A program made the translations under genes and the position numbers. A model generated the notes under the pieces. The model ran no database searches, was not told the origin of the DNA, and was given only the letters and a program-made list of their open reading frames with translations. A DNA stretch of 64,000 bases, taken from the NCBI GenBank assembly GCA_050084985.1, contig JBITNC010000001.1, positions 120,528,001 to 120,592,000 of the forward strand. The letters run 5' to 3'. Below, piece after piece: positions 1 to 9,813 of this stretch; within the stretch, counting starts at the first letter, position 1; each line of letters begins with the position of its first letter. Source of the stretch: Nageia nagi (Eukaryota; Pinophyta).

Positions 1-1183
1 ATTAAATTGGATACTTTAGAAGATACTTAAATGAAACATGTGTTACTCAACGGGATGTGCAATGAAAAGAGCATTGAATGCTCTTCGACCTTCGACTTAG
101 GCATCATGTAGTGCCGAGTAAATGTCCAATGACATGTAGAAAATGGGAGTGGACATATAGGAATTGGGTGGTAGTGCATGATTAATCCAATGGCATACAT
201 GTTAACAATGGTGATGTGTTTGGATGACACATCTCATCTGTTACCAGATCCTTGACCTACATGCATAAGGGTGGAATGGGAACAATTTTGACATGATGGA
301 ATAATCAAGGTATTACACAGTAAATTGAATCCAACTGACACAAAACAAAATTAGCAAGTGCAAAGTTGGCTCGCTAAACTATTTACAATATTATAATAAT
401 TTTTTGATCAATGTAGCACTCCACTTAAACATGCAAAGATAAGATTCATCAATATGGCACTCCACATGAGCATTTACCTTTTAGAAAAAAAAAAAGTTAT
501 TACAAAACCATTTATATGTAATTCTATACATTTAAATTTTCCATCTAATTTTATAATAAAATAAATTTTGTTCTAGTTTATGTGGGCTCTTATGTGAGTA
601 TGCAACTAGTGCTTTCACATACAACAAAACCATATAATACTATCATCATTTCATGCCATCATTAATCTCACCCAAAAAAATGTGCAGCCAGATCATTACC
701 CACAAACTCAACGGTAGATTAAGTGAAAAAGAGCAGTTAATTTGTTGGTTTGCTAATGATAAAAATCCTGTCAAGATTCGACCGGACAACTTTCCAATAT
801 CTGGAGGAGATCGAATGGGCGGTGAGGGGACCCAGAGAATGTTAATTTAATCAATTTTGCTCTGCAATCAAGTACCCACAAGATCTTTAATAAGAACACT
901 AGCCTCCAATAACCAATGTGTTGAACTCTTCAGCATTCAAAAGAATCCTTAAAGGCCTACTTCTGTCGGTCTTGCATTTCTAAAGAGTATTTGAAAAGCA
1001 AGAAAAGTGGACGCACCGACTGCTGCATTATCCAGGAGTCTTTCTTTGTACCACAGGCTTTAAAGATATTCGATTCCTTTGACAACTTTAGCTTTGCTTC
1101 TTCATCTTTGCCTTCTTCAAGACCAGAAATCGTTTGTTTGAGGAGATGAAGAGCAAAAATTCAGAGCTAAAGTAAGTTTTCCC
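1..1183. other. 5' flank of the HMA gene, no gene recognised
   Basis: I see no convincing coding region in this stretch. A short open frame at 653-850 has no recognisable domain and is probably chance. The part from about 880 to 1183 is less AT-rich than the rest and lies directly upstream of the HMA gene, so it probably holds its promoter and 5' leader, but I cannot point to a confident TATA box. Confidence 0.4.
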
Positions 1184-1920
1184 ATGGAGGTAAGCTCAGT
1201 TCTTTTTTTTTTTATCACAGCATTGTGGACAGAAATATATATGAAATTGTTGTTTGTTAGTGGAATTGGTTAAGTGGTGAAATAATATATTATTTTCAAT
1301 TCCCTTCCATTTTTAAAAATATATATTGTTTCTGATACACATTGCTAGTGGAAAGGCAGGTCCCATAAATCTATATGATCTATTACGGGCGTTTAAAAAC
1401 CTTTCCTTTTCCCTTTTCTTTTGAATATGCATGCTTGATTTTGCTATAATTTAGCTTGTTTTGTGGGCAGACAGTGGAGATGCAGGTGAGATTACATTGC
1501 AAGGGCTGTGAACGTACAGTTCGTAAAGCTCTCTCCAAACTGAAAGGCATTCACTCATCATCTAGTCAAAAATCATAAATTTCTCCCTTCTGTCTTGAGA
1601 TTTCACCTAATAACGAATGGAACTGTGCAGGTGTGCAAAGTGTTGAAATAGACATGAATTCGCACAAGATAACAGTAGCAGGCTCTGTCGATCAGAAGAT
1701 GGTGCTCAAAACTGTGAGAAAAACTGGAAGAAGAGCAGAGCCATGGCCTACACACATTACACCAAAATCCAAGATTTCTCATCCCAATATTTCTGCTTAC
1801 AACAAATATCGAAAGCAGACCTACCATGGAAACCTTTGCTATGTTAAGCTTTCAGACTACTACAACGAAGAGGCATCCATGTTTAGCCATGATAAGACAA
1901 ACACCCGCACTCTCATGTAA
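1184..1920 (+). CDS. Heavy-metal-associated domain protein (HIPP-like), three exons
   Basis: Proposed exons are 1184-1189 (ATG GAG, donor GTAAGC), 1471-1546 and 1631-1920, giving 123 residues. The product starts METVEMQVRLHCKGCERTV, which contains the HMA metal-binding CxxC (CKGC), and continues through VQSVEIDMNSHKITV, the second half of the ferredoxin-like HMA fold. The following KTVRKTGRRAEPWP is the conserved linker of plant heavy-metal-associated isoprenylated plant proteins (HIPPs), and the tail MFSHDKTNTRTLM matches the HIPP C-terminus. Family members bind heavy metals and are anchored to membranes through a farnesylated CaaX box. Here the expected cysteine of C-T-L-M is an arginine (CGC, 1906-1908), so prenylation would fail. 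The second intron has a GC donor. The exon 1 start is the only in-frame ATG that joins the HMA exon in phase. It is probably a real host gene, but the GC donor and lost cysteine leave room for a decaying copy. Confidence 0.8.
1547..1630 (+). other. 84-bp GC-AG intron of the HMA gene
   Basis: The reading frame requires exon 2 to end at 1546 (AAAG) and exon 3 to start after the CAG at 1628-1630. The intron therefore begins GCATTC instead of GTATTC. No good GT donor lies nearby, and reading through meets TAA within a dozen codons. Confidence 0.65.
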
Positions 1921-2065
1921 GACTAAAGCTTCAATCTATCTTTTTATCTAAATCCATTGGGGATGGAACTTGTTCAGATGTTTTTTCTTAGATTATGTTG
2001 GTTTTTATGGCAGGTGCATGATAACGTCTCTGGCTAAGCGTTTCCACTGTAAGCATCGAAGATGA
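1914..2065 (+). other. Possible alternative last intron and exon of the HMA gene
   Basis: The stop codon is embedded in a strong donor: the sequence ATGTAAGA at 1915-1922 can be cut as AT|GTAAGA. A pyrimidine-rich stretch ends in an acceptor at 2011-2013 (ATGGCAG). Splicing these would replace the stop by 16 extra codons ending in TGA at 2063-2065. This is inference only. Confidence 0.3.
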
Positions 2066-2819
2066 TCAAGGTCATCTGGTCGCCACCTCAATGAGCTATA
2101 TAACCTCTTATATAACTATTATGGTGTGGGTACCATCCCAATCGAAGGAGGACTGAAGTTTTAGATAGTTTATAATGTCCATGTCTTGCTTAGTGGTTTA
2201 ATCAAGCTAGAATTGGAAATTACCTTGCTGTGGTTCTTCCATGGGATATATAACATATTATTTGGCTTTCATAATGTAAATATTTAGCTAATATTTACAT
2301 ATTTTATGATTAAGTTTGACTGATTTTTTTTATTTAGTGAAAGTACTTAGACAAGGATTGATCCTTGTATATGGTCTTGGACTGCACTTACATATTTATA
2401 GAATTTTGTTGTGTTTTTCATGGAGAATTGAATTTGATCTTTCATAAAGTGTTTTTATTTATTTTTACTTTGTTCATGTGGGTTAACATATATAGTTGAT
2501 TTAGTTTGTCTATATTCTTATTTATAGGTTTATATATCTTTGTTTGTATTTTTTTTTATTTGTATTAGATCTATGTTTTGTTATTTATATTTTAGTTTTT
2601 TTCTTAATTATAATTTAGAAATGAGATATATAAGTTATCCAATATAATATAATTTTATTTATTTATTAATAGATTATTTTTATGATTGTAAAATGGATGA
2701 GTATAAATCTTTTGGAATCTAATTTTAAATAGTATTAATTTATAATTATAGAAAAGAAATATTTAGTCATTATTGTTTGTTGTTAAATCTTATTCAATCA
2801 AAGGTGTTGATTGTAAATT

Positions 2820-2842
2820 ATTGAGATATTAAATATCTCAAT
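2820..2842. repeat. Perfect palindrome, 11-bp arms
   Basis: ATTGAGATATT and AATATCTCAAT are reverse complements separated by one base. Confidence 0.8.
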
Positions 2843-3069
2843 TGATATCAATATCATGTTCTCCTACTTATCGCAACAACTTAGTAGGGCCCTTAACAAT
2901 TTCTTTCAGTGAGACCTCATTAAAATATATCAATATAGGAAAACAACCATTTCAAAATATTTAAAGATATCATAAATCATTGTAGAACAAATATAGATCT
3001 TAGTTGCTAAATATTTTAATGATATATGATCACATCTCATGAGAATATTATTATGCTTTGGTTCAAGAG

Positions 3070-3097
3070 TAACAATGAGATTCATATCTCATTGTTA
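3070..3097. repeat. Hairpin, 12-bp perfect arms, 4-nt loop
   Basis: TAACAATGAGAT and ATCTCATTGTTA are exact reverse complements around the loop TCAT. Confidence 0.8.
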
Positions 3098-3209
3098 TAG
3101 CTGAGTATTTCACCTTTATTATTACATTTAGTATGCATCCATTTACTATCTTTTTTTTATAGTGGCAAAAGAAATATTTTTAAAAAGGCTTGAAAGCTCT
3201 TACAAGTTT

Positions 3210-3228
3210 AGATTGGACTATCCAATCT
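3210..3228. repeat. Hairpin, 8-bp perfect arms, 3-nt loop
   Basis: AGATTGGA and TCCAATCT flank CTA. It is short and may be chance, but it lies in the 3' tail of the minus-strand LINE. Confidence 0.6.
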
Positions 3229-3490
3229 TACATTCTGATTTTCTTTTTACTATAACTTCATTGCATACTCAGATCTTCCAAAACCATGTAAAAAATCATA
3301 CTATAAATATTTTTAGGTATGCATAGTCTATGTCTATAAATATTAATGTCTACATTCAATCCCATAGGTCTGACATTAACTTGACAATATCTCAAATTTT
3401 AGGTACTACCAATTATATTATATTTGGTTGAAATTCACTTGGGGGAAACCATCTCATATCCTCTTCGTTGTTAGCCCCTCATTTTTTCAA

Positions 3491-3856
3491 TCAAAATTCC
3501 ACTTTGTTACCTTTTCTATAAATATAAATAACCATATATTCTTCCAAAGATCTCAAATAAGTAAGATTATATTCAATAATGGTCACCACTCTATAGGTCC
3601 AAAGTAATTTATTATTTAAGCTATTAATTATGTTCATAGAATCACAATTTAGAATAAACTTATTAGCTCTCATTTACACTTTTGTATTAACTATTTCCAA
3701 TACTAATCTCGCTTTCACTTGGTGGATATTCATATTTCCATGAAACTCACTTGTTTCTCCTATTAACCTTTTTTTACTATCTCTTAGGATTGCTCCTTCT
3801 CTAACCTTTTTAGGGTTACCTTTTGAGGCCCTATTAATGCTAAGTTTCAACCACAT
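3491..3856 (-). pseudogene. LINE RNase H domain remnant
   Basis: One frame runs through with a single internal stop at about residue 61. It reads MWLKLSINRASKGNPKK then GAILRDSKKRLIGE, the classical plant LINE/RVT_3 RNase H pattern (normally N-V-D-G-A-S-x-G-N-P and R-D-x-x-G). It ends in IYRKGNKVEF, matching H-V-x-R-x-x-N-x-x-A-D. The first catalytic Asp (D of VDGAS) and the Glu of the N-N-x-A-E motif are replaced; the D of the C-D-S motif is kept. The protein is catalytically dead. Confidence 0.7.
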
Positions 3857-3895
3857 TTGGGTGAGTGGTTATCACTTAATTTCATTCCTTATATT

Positions 3896-4701
3896 TGTAG
3901 ATAATAAATAATAAGTATGATTAATAAATAAATACATAATTAGGTGTTGCATACATGGTGCAATTAAAATTCAAGATCTAACAAAATATAATCAAGAATG
4001 TGTGCACTTGATTAGAAGAAATCCTCCAATGATATAAGCTTGTTCAAATGTGGATTGGATCAAATTTGTGACTAACAAGATTTAGATATGCAATGTTCAA
4101 GCTTTAGGTTCATCGCCACTTAGATCTCATGCTCTAGATAACTTTCTTCAAACAACAGTATCAACATCATCTCTGTAGTGAATCAACTCCATCAATATTA
4201 TCATTGTAGTTTATAAACTCCATTGATATTGTTCCTTTTTTAATATTAGGTCATGCATATAAAATATAAATAATTCAAAAACTAGAGTGTAACAAATCCT
4301 CAAATTGATGGTATCAAAAGATATTGGAGAGTAATGGTATTAAGGATATGATTCTCTTACTTGACCTATCTAGATTGGATGAGGATTTGATAGGGAATGC
4401 CACACCTTGCTCCTCCTTTTATACCTATCAAGACATAAAAAAGAGTGATAGTCTACATCTCAAGAATATGAAATAATAATAATAATCTCAAGGCAATTCT
4501 AGAAGAATATGTAATACTAATGATATTCTCAAGATAATTTTGGATATAATCATAATTAAGAGATATTAAAGCCTTGATTAGTGTACATAATTAGTAAATT
4601 ATTAGCACATTAGTCTTGATATTTTCATTATTTAAATAATATTCTATCTTTATATATAAAATATGATTCTATAATAAATAGAAAATCATTTTAGGTGTAC
4701 A
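3896..4701. repeat. LTR copy 1 of the short LTR element
   Basis: About 806 bp, starting TGTAGATAATAAATAATAAG and ending TTTTAGGTGTACA. It aligns along its whole length with 4917-5081 plus 6674-7329, with many substitutions, so the insertion is old. Confidence 0.7.
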
Positions 4702-4916
4702 TTTTTTCCCTCTTTAGATATGTAGTTAACATAATCAAAATTATGTAATCCAAAGAAGAATGGAGAAGTAAAGAGAAAAATATGCCTAAATTTGAAATAT
4801 ACTTCCCTGAATGATAGAAGAATATTGTTGTTTTCAATAATAAACTCCATAGAAAATGTAATGCTCTAAAATTTTAAAAAAGGGAACTTGTAAGATATGT
4901 CAAATTAATAAAAAAA
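4702..4916. other. Interior of the short LTR element, non-coding
   Basis: About 215 bp of AT-rich sequence with no open frame of note and no obvious polypurine tract beyond AAAAAAGGGAA near 4880. It is too short for gag or pol, so mobilisation would have needed proteins in trans. Confidence 0.5.
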
Positions 4917-5081
4917 TGTAGACAATAAATAATAATTATGATTAATGAATAAATACATAGTTAAGTATTGCCTACATGGTACAATAACATTCAAGATCTA
5001 AATAATATAATAAAAAATTTGTACACTTAATTAGAATAAATCCTCAAATGATATGAGCTTATAAAAATATGGATTATATCA

Positions 5082-6673
5082 GGGATGAAATAGAGTGCAA
5101 TCGCGAGCATAACCAAGAGAGTGATGGAAGGAATGAGGAAGCAAAGTTTAAAGATAATAAAGGTATCACAAGGTGTAATCAATCCCCCAATAGATTTGAG
5201 GCCTATAGTAAAGCACAAGGCTAGAGATTAATATGAGAGTAGTATAGTGTGATAAAAATCTCTATTTAGGAATAGAAGCAATGAGGGCTTACAGGTTGCA
5301 AGCAAAGGAAGACATGAGGTGACTCAGGGAGACATAAACCATGGCCAATGGGTTGAATGGCATCCAACGATCTCCCAAACATCCCCCATTATTGAAATCA
5401 GTGATGATGACCTTGAAATGGATATTGAAAAACTCCTTTCATGCACAATCATTTGTAGGATATGGGGTAAGGGCCAAAGCCTCCAATCCCTATATGAGTT
5501 AGTAATTGAGCATTGGTAAAGATATTTCTCCATAAGTTTTCTCCCCAATAACTTCTTTCTTATTCTTTTCAAATATCATAAGGATCAAGAGGTCATGCTA
5601 GAAGAGAGAGAAGGCTAATTCTATGGTCATAGAGGTATCTTTATTTGCCCATGGAAGATAGGCTTCAACCCCTCTACAAAAGTAGTGAAAGGTTATCATG
5701 TTTGGCTAAACTTGTATGCCCTCCTTATGAAGCTATGGGGAGATAAAGTCCTTCACAAAATAGGCAATATTATTAGAAACTTATAATTAATTCATGAACA
5801 AACAAAGGATAATATGGATGATACAAAAAAAGAGCAAAGTGAGAATGGTAGTTTGGATGCATACATCGAATCTATGACCCCAATCTGTTACCCTATCTTC
5901 AAGGTATGGAGAATGGGTTCAAAAGGTATAATATGAGAATATCTCCCTATAGTGCTTTGGATGTCATATGCAAGGATGCAAGAAGGTGAAATTCCCCTTA
6001 AACAAATCCAACAACTCAAAACCAAAGAGCAAGGAAGATGAAGGAAAGCAATGGAGATCCATTCCAATAACACTGGTAGTAAACCAATTGGATGATAATA
6101 ATAGGGAGAAAAAACTTATATCTTTTATTCCTAATCAAAGCTACCCAATGGAAACTATCACAGGCTACCCCTCCTAGAGGGTTCTACACAATGATTTCAT
6201 CATTAAAGGAAATAACCCCCCCCCCTCCCAAGAACAAAAAGTTTCAAGAAGAAAAAGTCCCATTGTTGAATCAAACTCATGAAGTTTCTCCAATTTTAAG
6301 AATATTTTAGATAAAAATCTTGATGCACAGTATGAATCTAATAATGGCCAAGAAGGAGGATCACACAAATACTATCTAAGGAGCCTCAAATGCAAAAATA
6401 GTTTCTCTAATCTTTCTAAGGGATAATCTTGTATCTAGCCAATAACTATAGCAGAATTTATGGCTATTTTAGAAGAGTAACATGTTGATCTATATTCTCT
6501 TATTGGTTATCATAGATGGATGGATACTCCTTCCAAGTGTGAAAATGGAGTGTAGGATAGTACTAAAACATATTGATTAAATGATGTATCTTTTTAAGAT
6601 TTTATAATACATCTTTTTGGGCCTTGTAATAAAAACCACTATTATATAAATTTACCTTTGACCAAAAAAAAAT
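5082..6673 (+). mobile_element. LINE-2: ORF1-only LINE insertion with A-tail
   Basis: About 1.59 kb inserted in the second LTR. It ends in an A-run at 6664-6672 after a 3' UTR that contains AATAAAAACC. The flanks GATTATATCA (before) and GATTAGATAA (after) look like a degenerate target-site duplication. It encodes a DUF4283 ORF1 but no endonuclease, RT or RNase H. Confidence 0.65.
5319..6040 (+). pseudogene. LINE ORF1 remnant (DUF4283 plus zinc knuckle)
   Basis: Across frames it reads DIEKLLSCTIICRIWGKGQ, then ICPWKIGFNPSTKVVKGYHV, WLNLYALLMKLWGDKV and IGNIIRN. This is the plant DUF4283 signature: P-W-x-x-x-F-N-P, then V-W-x-x-L-x-x-L-x-x-x-x-W and I-G-N. A degenerate zinc-knuckle segment near 5950-5985 reads ISLQCFGCHMQGCKK, where the usual pattern is F-x-C-x-x-C-x-x-x-G-H. 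In plant LINEs ORF1 is the nucleic-acid-binding partner of the ORF2 RT. Stops and at least two frame changes make it a pseudogene. Confidence 0.65.
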
Positions 6674-7469
6674 AGATTAGATAAAATTCATGATGAATAA
6701 GATTTATATATTTAATGCCTTGTTTCTAGGTTTGTCACCACTTAGATCTCACACTCTAACTCTCTTCTAACAATAGTTTCAACACAATCTCTATAGAGAA
6801 TCAACTATGTTGGTGCTATCATTGTAATATTTCAAATCCATTGATGTCATCCCTTTTATAATATTAGATCATGTACATAAAATAGAAAGTATTCAAAATT
6901 TAGAGTGTAATAGATCCTTAGATAGGCAGTGTCTAAAGACACCGTATAGTAGTATTATTGGGGGTTAATTCTCTTAATCAACCTATCTAGGTTTGATGAG
7001 GATCCGATAGGGAATGTTACTCCTTGTCATTTGACATGTATTGCTCCTCCTTTTATACCTTTCAATACATATAAAAACTGATACCCAACATCTAAGAATA
7101 TAAAATAATAATAATCTCAAGATATTTCTAGAAGAACATGTAATACTTATGATATTCTCAAGATAATTCTAGATATAATCATGATTAAGAGATAATAGCC
7201 TTTATTAGCATATGATTAGTAAACTATTAGCATATTAGTCTTGATATTTACATTATTTAAATAATATTTTATCTTTATACTTAAAATATAATTTTATTAT
7301 TAATAGAAAATCATTTTTAGGTGTCTACAAGATAAATAATGAAGATATCATTTCTATCTATTGGGGAAATATCATTGGGAGCATATTATTTATTACTCTT
7401 TTAATTATGGGATAACCTTCATTCTCAAAACATCAAAAAATTATAATATTGATACTATTATATGCTCTT

Positions 7470-7556
7470 TATTTTTGTTACTAATCTCTTCTCTCCTATA
7501 AAAATTGTTTTATTCCTTTCCAACCAAACCCCATGCAAAATAAAAAATGATCAAAT
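7470..7556 (-). pseudogene. LINE ORF2 linker fragment upstream of RNase H
   Basis: The minus strand reads FILHGVWLERNKTIFIGEK, matching the W-x-x-W-x-E-R-N-x-x-x-F linker that lies between the zinc-binding RT tail and the RNase H of plant LINEs. It belongs to LINE-1 and shows that LINE-1 continues on this side of the inserted LTR element. Confidence 0.6.
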
Positions 7557-8109
7557 TCCAAATATGATTTGGCCTTGTACGTTTAAAGGATTTTTACCAT
7601 AGTTCAATCCATTTGACCATTATTTTAATAAAAATCATATACATCCTTATTCTCATGAATAGGACCTCTAGAATTTATAGGGAATAATTGAACTCCAAAA
7701 ATAAATGGTTTACCATCTCTTCATATTTTTAGAAAAATAACATCTATTGGGGATTTAAAATCCTATCTTATGAAAGTTATCTATTGTAAGGATCCTATTT
7801 TAAATTGCTAACTATAATGTAATAGTAATATTTAAAGTGTCTTTCTTATGATATGTTCTTTTTCATTAAGACTCCTCTATTGGAGTCATCATTGCCAAGT
7901 CATACATGCATTTCATAATAAAATAACTCTAGCATTATTATATCCTCCTTCATAGTTGGGCTTATATAATATGATTTTAGTCTATCATTAAAAAGTTTCA
8001 TATTTCCTTAACATTAATTTTCTACTTGTAGCATTTTACATTTCATTACATCATTTTCTAATTTTTAAGTAGTCACTTAAAAAGATACCATAATTTGTAA
8101 CCATTTTTT

Positions 8110-8592
8110 CCCTTACTCTTACTACCTCCCTATATTCTTTATCATTGGTGAATCATCTAACCAAGCATCCTCACAAAAGAAGAAATATCTTCCATTTCTA
8201 ACTTTACATTGAATTCCTTTCCATGGTAGTTCCCTTCCCTTTACTATGTGATTCCATAGTGATAATCCTCTATAATGACCTACTATCATTAATAATATTT
8301 TATGTACCTATTTATCCATATATTTATTTATTATGATTCTTAATGAGAAAGGAGGATCTTCCTTTACTACCTCCATCCCATTTTTATTTCCAGATCTTTG
8401 AACACATTCATTATTATCCTAAGGTTAATTTTTCCTTTTTATTTAGCTTTACACATATTTTCCTAAGCTATAAATAGGATTCTACTATTTTCTTCTAGGC
8501 TAAATGATAAAAATTTGGATGCTTTCTATTATATTTACTATATTTCATGGAACTTTAAAGATTAATAATAAATAGATTGGAAGTTCTTATAG
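8110..8592 (-). pseudogene. LINE ORF2, RT C-terminal region remnant
   Basis: The minus strand reads LSLWNHIVKGRELPWKG, then VRNGRYFFFCEDAWLDDSP. This is the region after the LINE reverse transcriptase fingers that normally reads L-W-x-x-I-x-x-G-x-x-x-x-x-x-x-x-W-x-V-G-N-G-x-x-I-x-F-W-x-D-x-W-L. Upstream (8592-8290) the frame is broken. Confidence 0.6.
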
Positions 8593-8897
8593 TGTGATAT
8601 TTAAAAGGTGTAGCTTACATGCCTAACTCAATAGATTCTCTTCCCCCCTATGTTATGTGAAACATAGGTCTTCATCTCAAACATAATTGCACTTCAAGGA
8701 GCAAGCATGTTTCACCTCAAACAAAGGTGTGTTCCAAAAATACTATCATGTTTCATCAAAGATATATTTTGGAGCATTACACTTTGCTTCACTTTCTTCA
8801 TTTCAACTTTTTTCAATTTATTTTTGCCTTCTAGGATGATTCTTCATCATCCATATTATACATAGTGATATGTTCTATTTTGTTTTAGGTTTCTTCA
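8593..8897 (+). mobile_element. Probable left part of the Copia-5 5' LTR
   Basis: The Tat-1 element interrupts something whose right half (38323-38455) is the end of a copia LTR followed by a PBS. The sequence immediately left of Tat-1 should then be the first part of that LTR. A TGTGATAT at 8593 is a plausible start, giving a rejoined LTR of about 440 bp. The exact start is uncertain. Confidence 0.35.
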
Positions 8898-9792
8898 TAT
8901 AAACACCCAAAAATGACCCTTCTTTTGATAAATTAAATAAGAATGAAAAATTAAAAGTAAATTAAAAATTTTACTATAGTCATCTAAACATCGACCTTCA
9001 AACCTAAATGCTAGTGATTAACACCAATTGTTGGCATCTAAACTTGGATGCTAGTGACTCTAAAGTTAGCAAAACAAAAGAAAAAATGAAAAAAATTAGG
9101 TACCAAAGGAAACAAACCAACAGATATTGGATGACTCATCCTTAATCCTATGCCATCCCCACGTAGATAAACCTTGTAACAAGGCTAGATGAGCTTTTTT
9201 ATCTAGTCCTTGCCTACAAAATGGTAACTTTGGTCACCTCAAAAGTCTATAAATTAAACCTTCTTCTAAGGAGAAAAGGATCCAAATTTTATGCAACAAT
9301 ACTCTACTAGAATACATCTAGAATTGTAGTGGGTAATTGCATTATGATTTTTTAATGATTTCATGCTTATATTATGTTATACTTTCATGCATCTTTAATT
9401 ATGTGAGTAGGTACATTTTATATGTTTCTTATTTGCATGTGTGCAAGATTCGGAAGTGCATGGTAGCTAGTTTGATTAGAAGAAAATCAAAGAACTATTA
9501 AGCAATCAATGATCATCATCAACATTTTCTTGTAGGTTTTGGAGACACTATTGAAGGCTTGCAAACATCAATAAACTTATTTAAGGGAGGCCCGAGGGAG
9601 CCTATATCTCCCTTCACTATAACAAACAAAAATCCCTTATTGTACAAGGCATTGTTATACATCACAAATCAACATAAGATTTGTCATTGTAAACTTATTA
9701 TTGAGATCTATTCAAAATTCAATAAAATAATTATTATTGGTTGTAACATGTTTTGTTCTATTTGCTAATAAGGTTATTTTTTGGGTAGTACA
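8898..9792 (+). repeat. Tat-1 5' LTR
   Basis: About 895 bp. It aligns with 37453-38322 throughout, for example ACACCCAAAAATGACCCTTC near the start and GGTAGTACA at the end. The first bases are TATAAACACCC against TGTAGACACCC in the 3' LTR, i.e. two G-to-A changes, one of them destroying the TG terminus. Confidence 0.85.
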
Positions 9793-9795
9793 TTC

Positions 9796-9813
9796 TGGTG
9801 CTAGAAGGAGGGC
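9796..9813 (+). promoter_or_regulatory. Tat-1 primer-binding site
   Basis: Three bases after the LTR the sequence is TGGTGCTAGAAGGAGGGC. TGG pairs with the CCA-3' end of a tRNA, as expected for minus-strand priming. I do not assign the tRNA. Confidence 0.6.

Larger units (their letters stand above)
2066..3149. other. AT-rich intergenic stretch with three short perfect hairpins
   Basis: No coding region is recognisable. The only structure I see is three inverted repeats at 2820-2842 and 3070-3097, plus one just beyond this interval at 3210-3228. The first part presumably holds the 3' UTR of the HMA gene. Confidence 0.4.
3896..7329. mobile_element. Short non-autonomous LTR element inside LINE-1
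   Basis: Two long direct repeats begin TGTAGA and end CTACA/GTACA, with 7-bp inverted termini in the second copy (TGTAGAC...GTCTACA). They are separated by only about 215 bp that encode nothing. The second repeat is split by LINE-2. Without that insertion the element would be about 1.85 kb. It sits between two halves of LINE-1. I could not find a clean target duplication (flanks ATATT and AGATA). Confidence 0.6.
4917..7329. repeat. LTR copy 2 of the short LTR element, split by LINE-2
   Basis: The halves 4917-5081 and 6674-7329 together match copy 1 at 3896-4701. The interruption carries a poly(A) end, as expected for a LINE insertion. Confidence 0.7.
3150..8592 (-). mobile_element. 5'-truncated L1-like LINE (LINE-1), interrupted by an LTR element
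   Basis: On the minus strand, remnants of one LINE ORF2 occur in the correct order: an RT C-terminal region at about 8290-8110, the linker before the RNase H at about 7556-7470, and the RNase H at 3856-3491. A non-coding 3' tail ends in an A-run (read on plus as T's at about 3150-3158). The gap between linker and RNase H is filled by the LTR element at 3896-7329. No endonuclease is recognisable upstream, so the 5' end is either missing or cut by the copia LTR starting near 8593. All parts carry stops and frameshifts. Confidence 0.65.

Noticed and set aside
653-850. Possible small gene upstream of the HMA gene
   Set aside because: 65 codons, no domain, no visible promoter or splice context.
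5888-6368. Minus-strand frames over LINE-2
   Set aside because: Shadows of the plus-strand ORF1 region, with no domain similarity.
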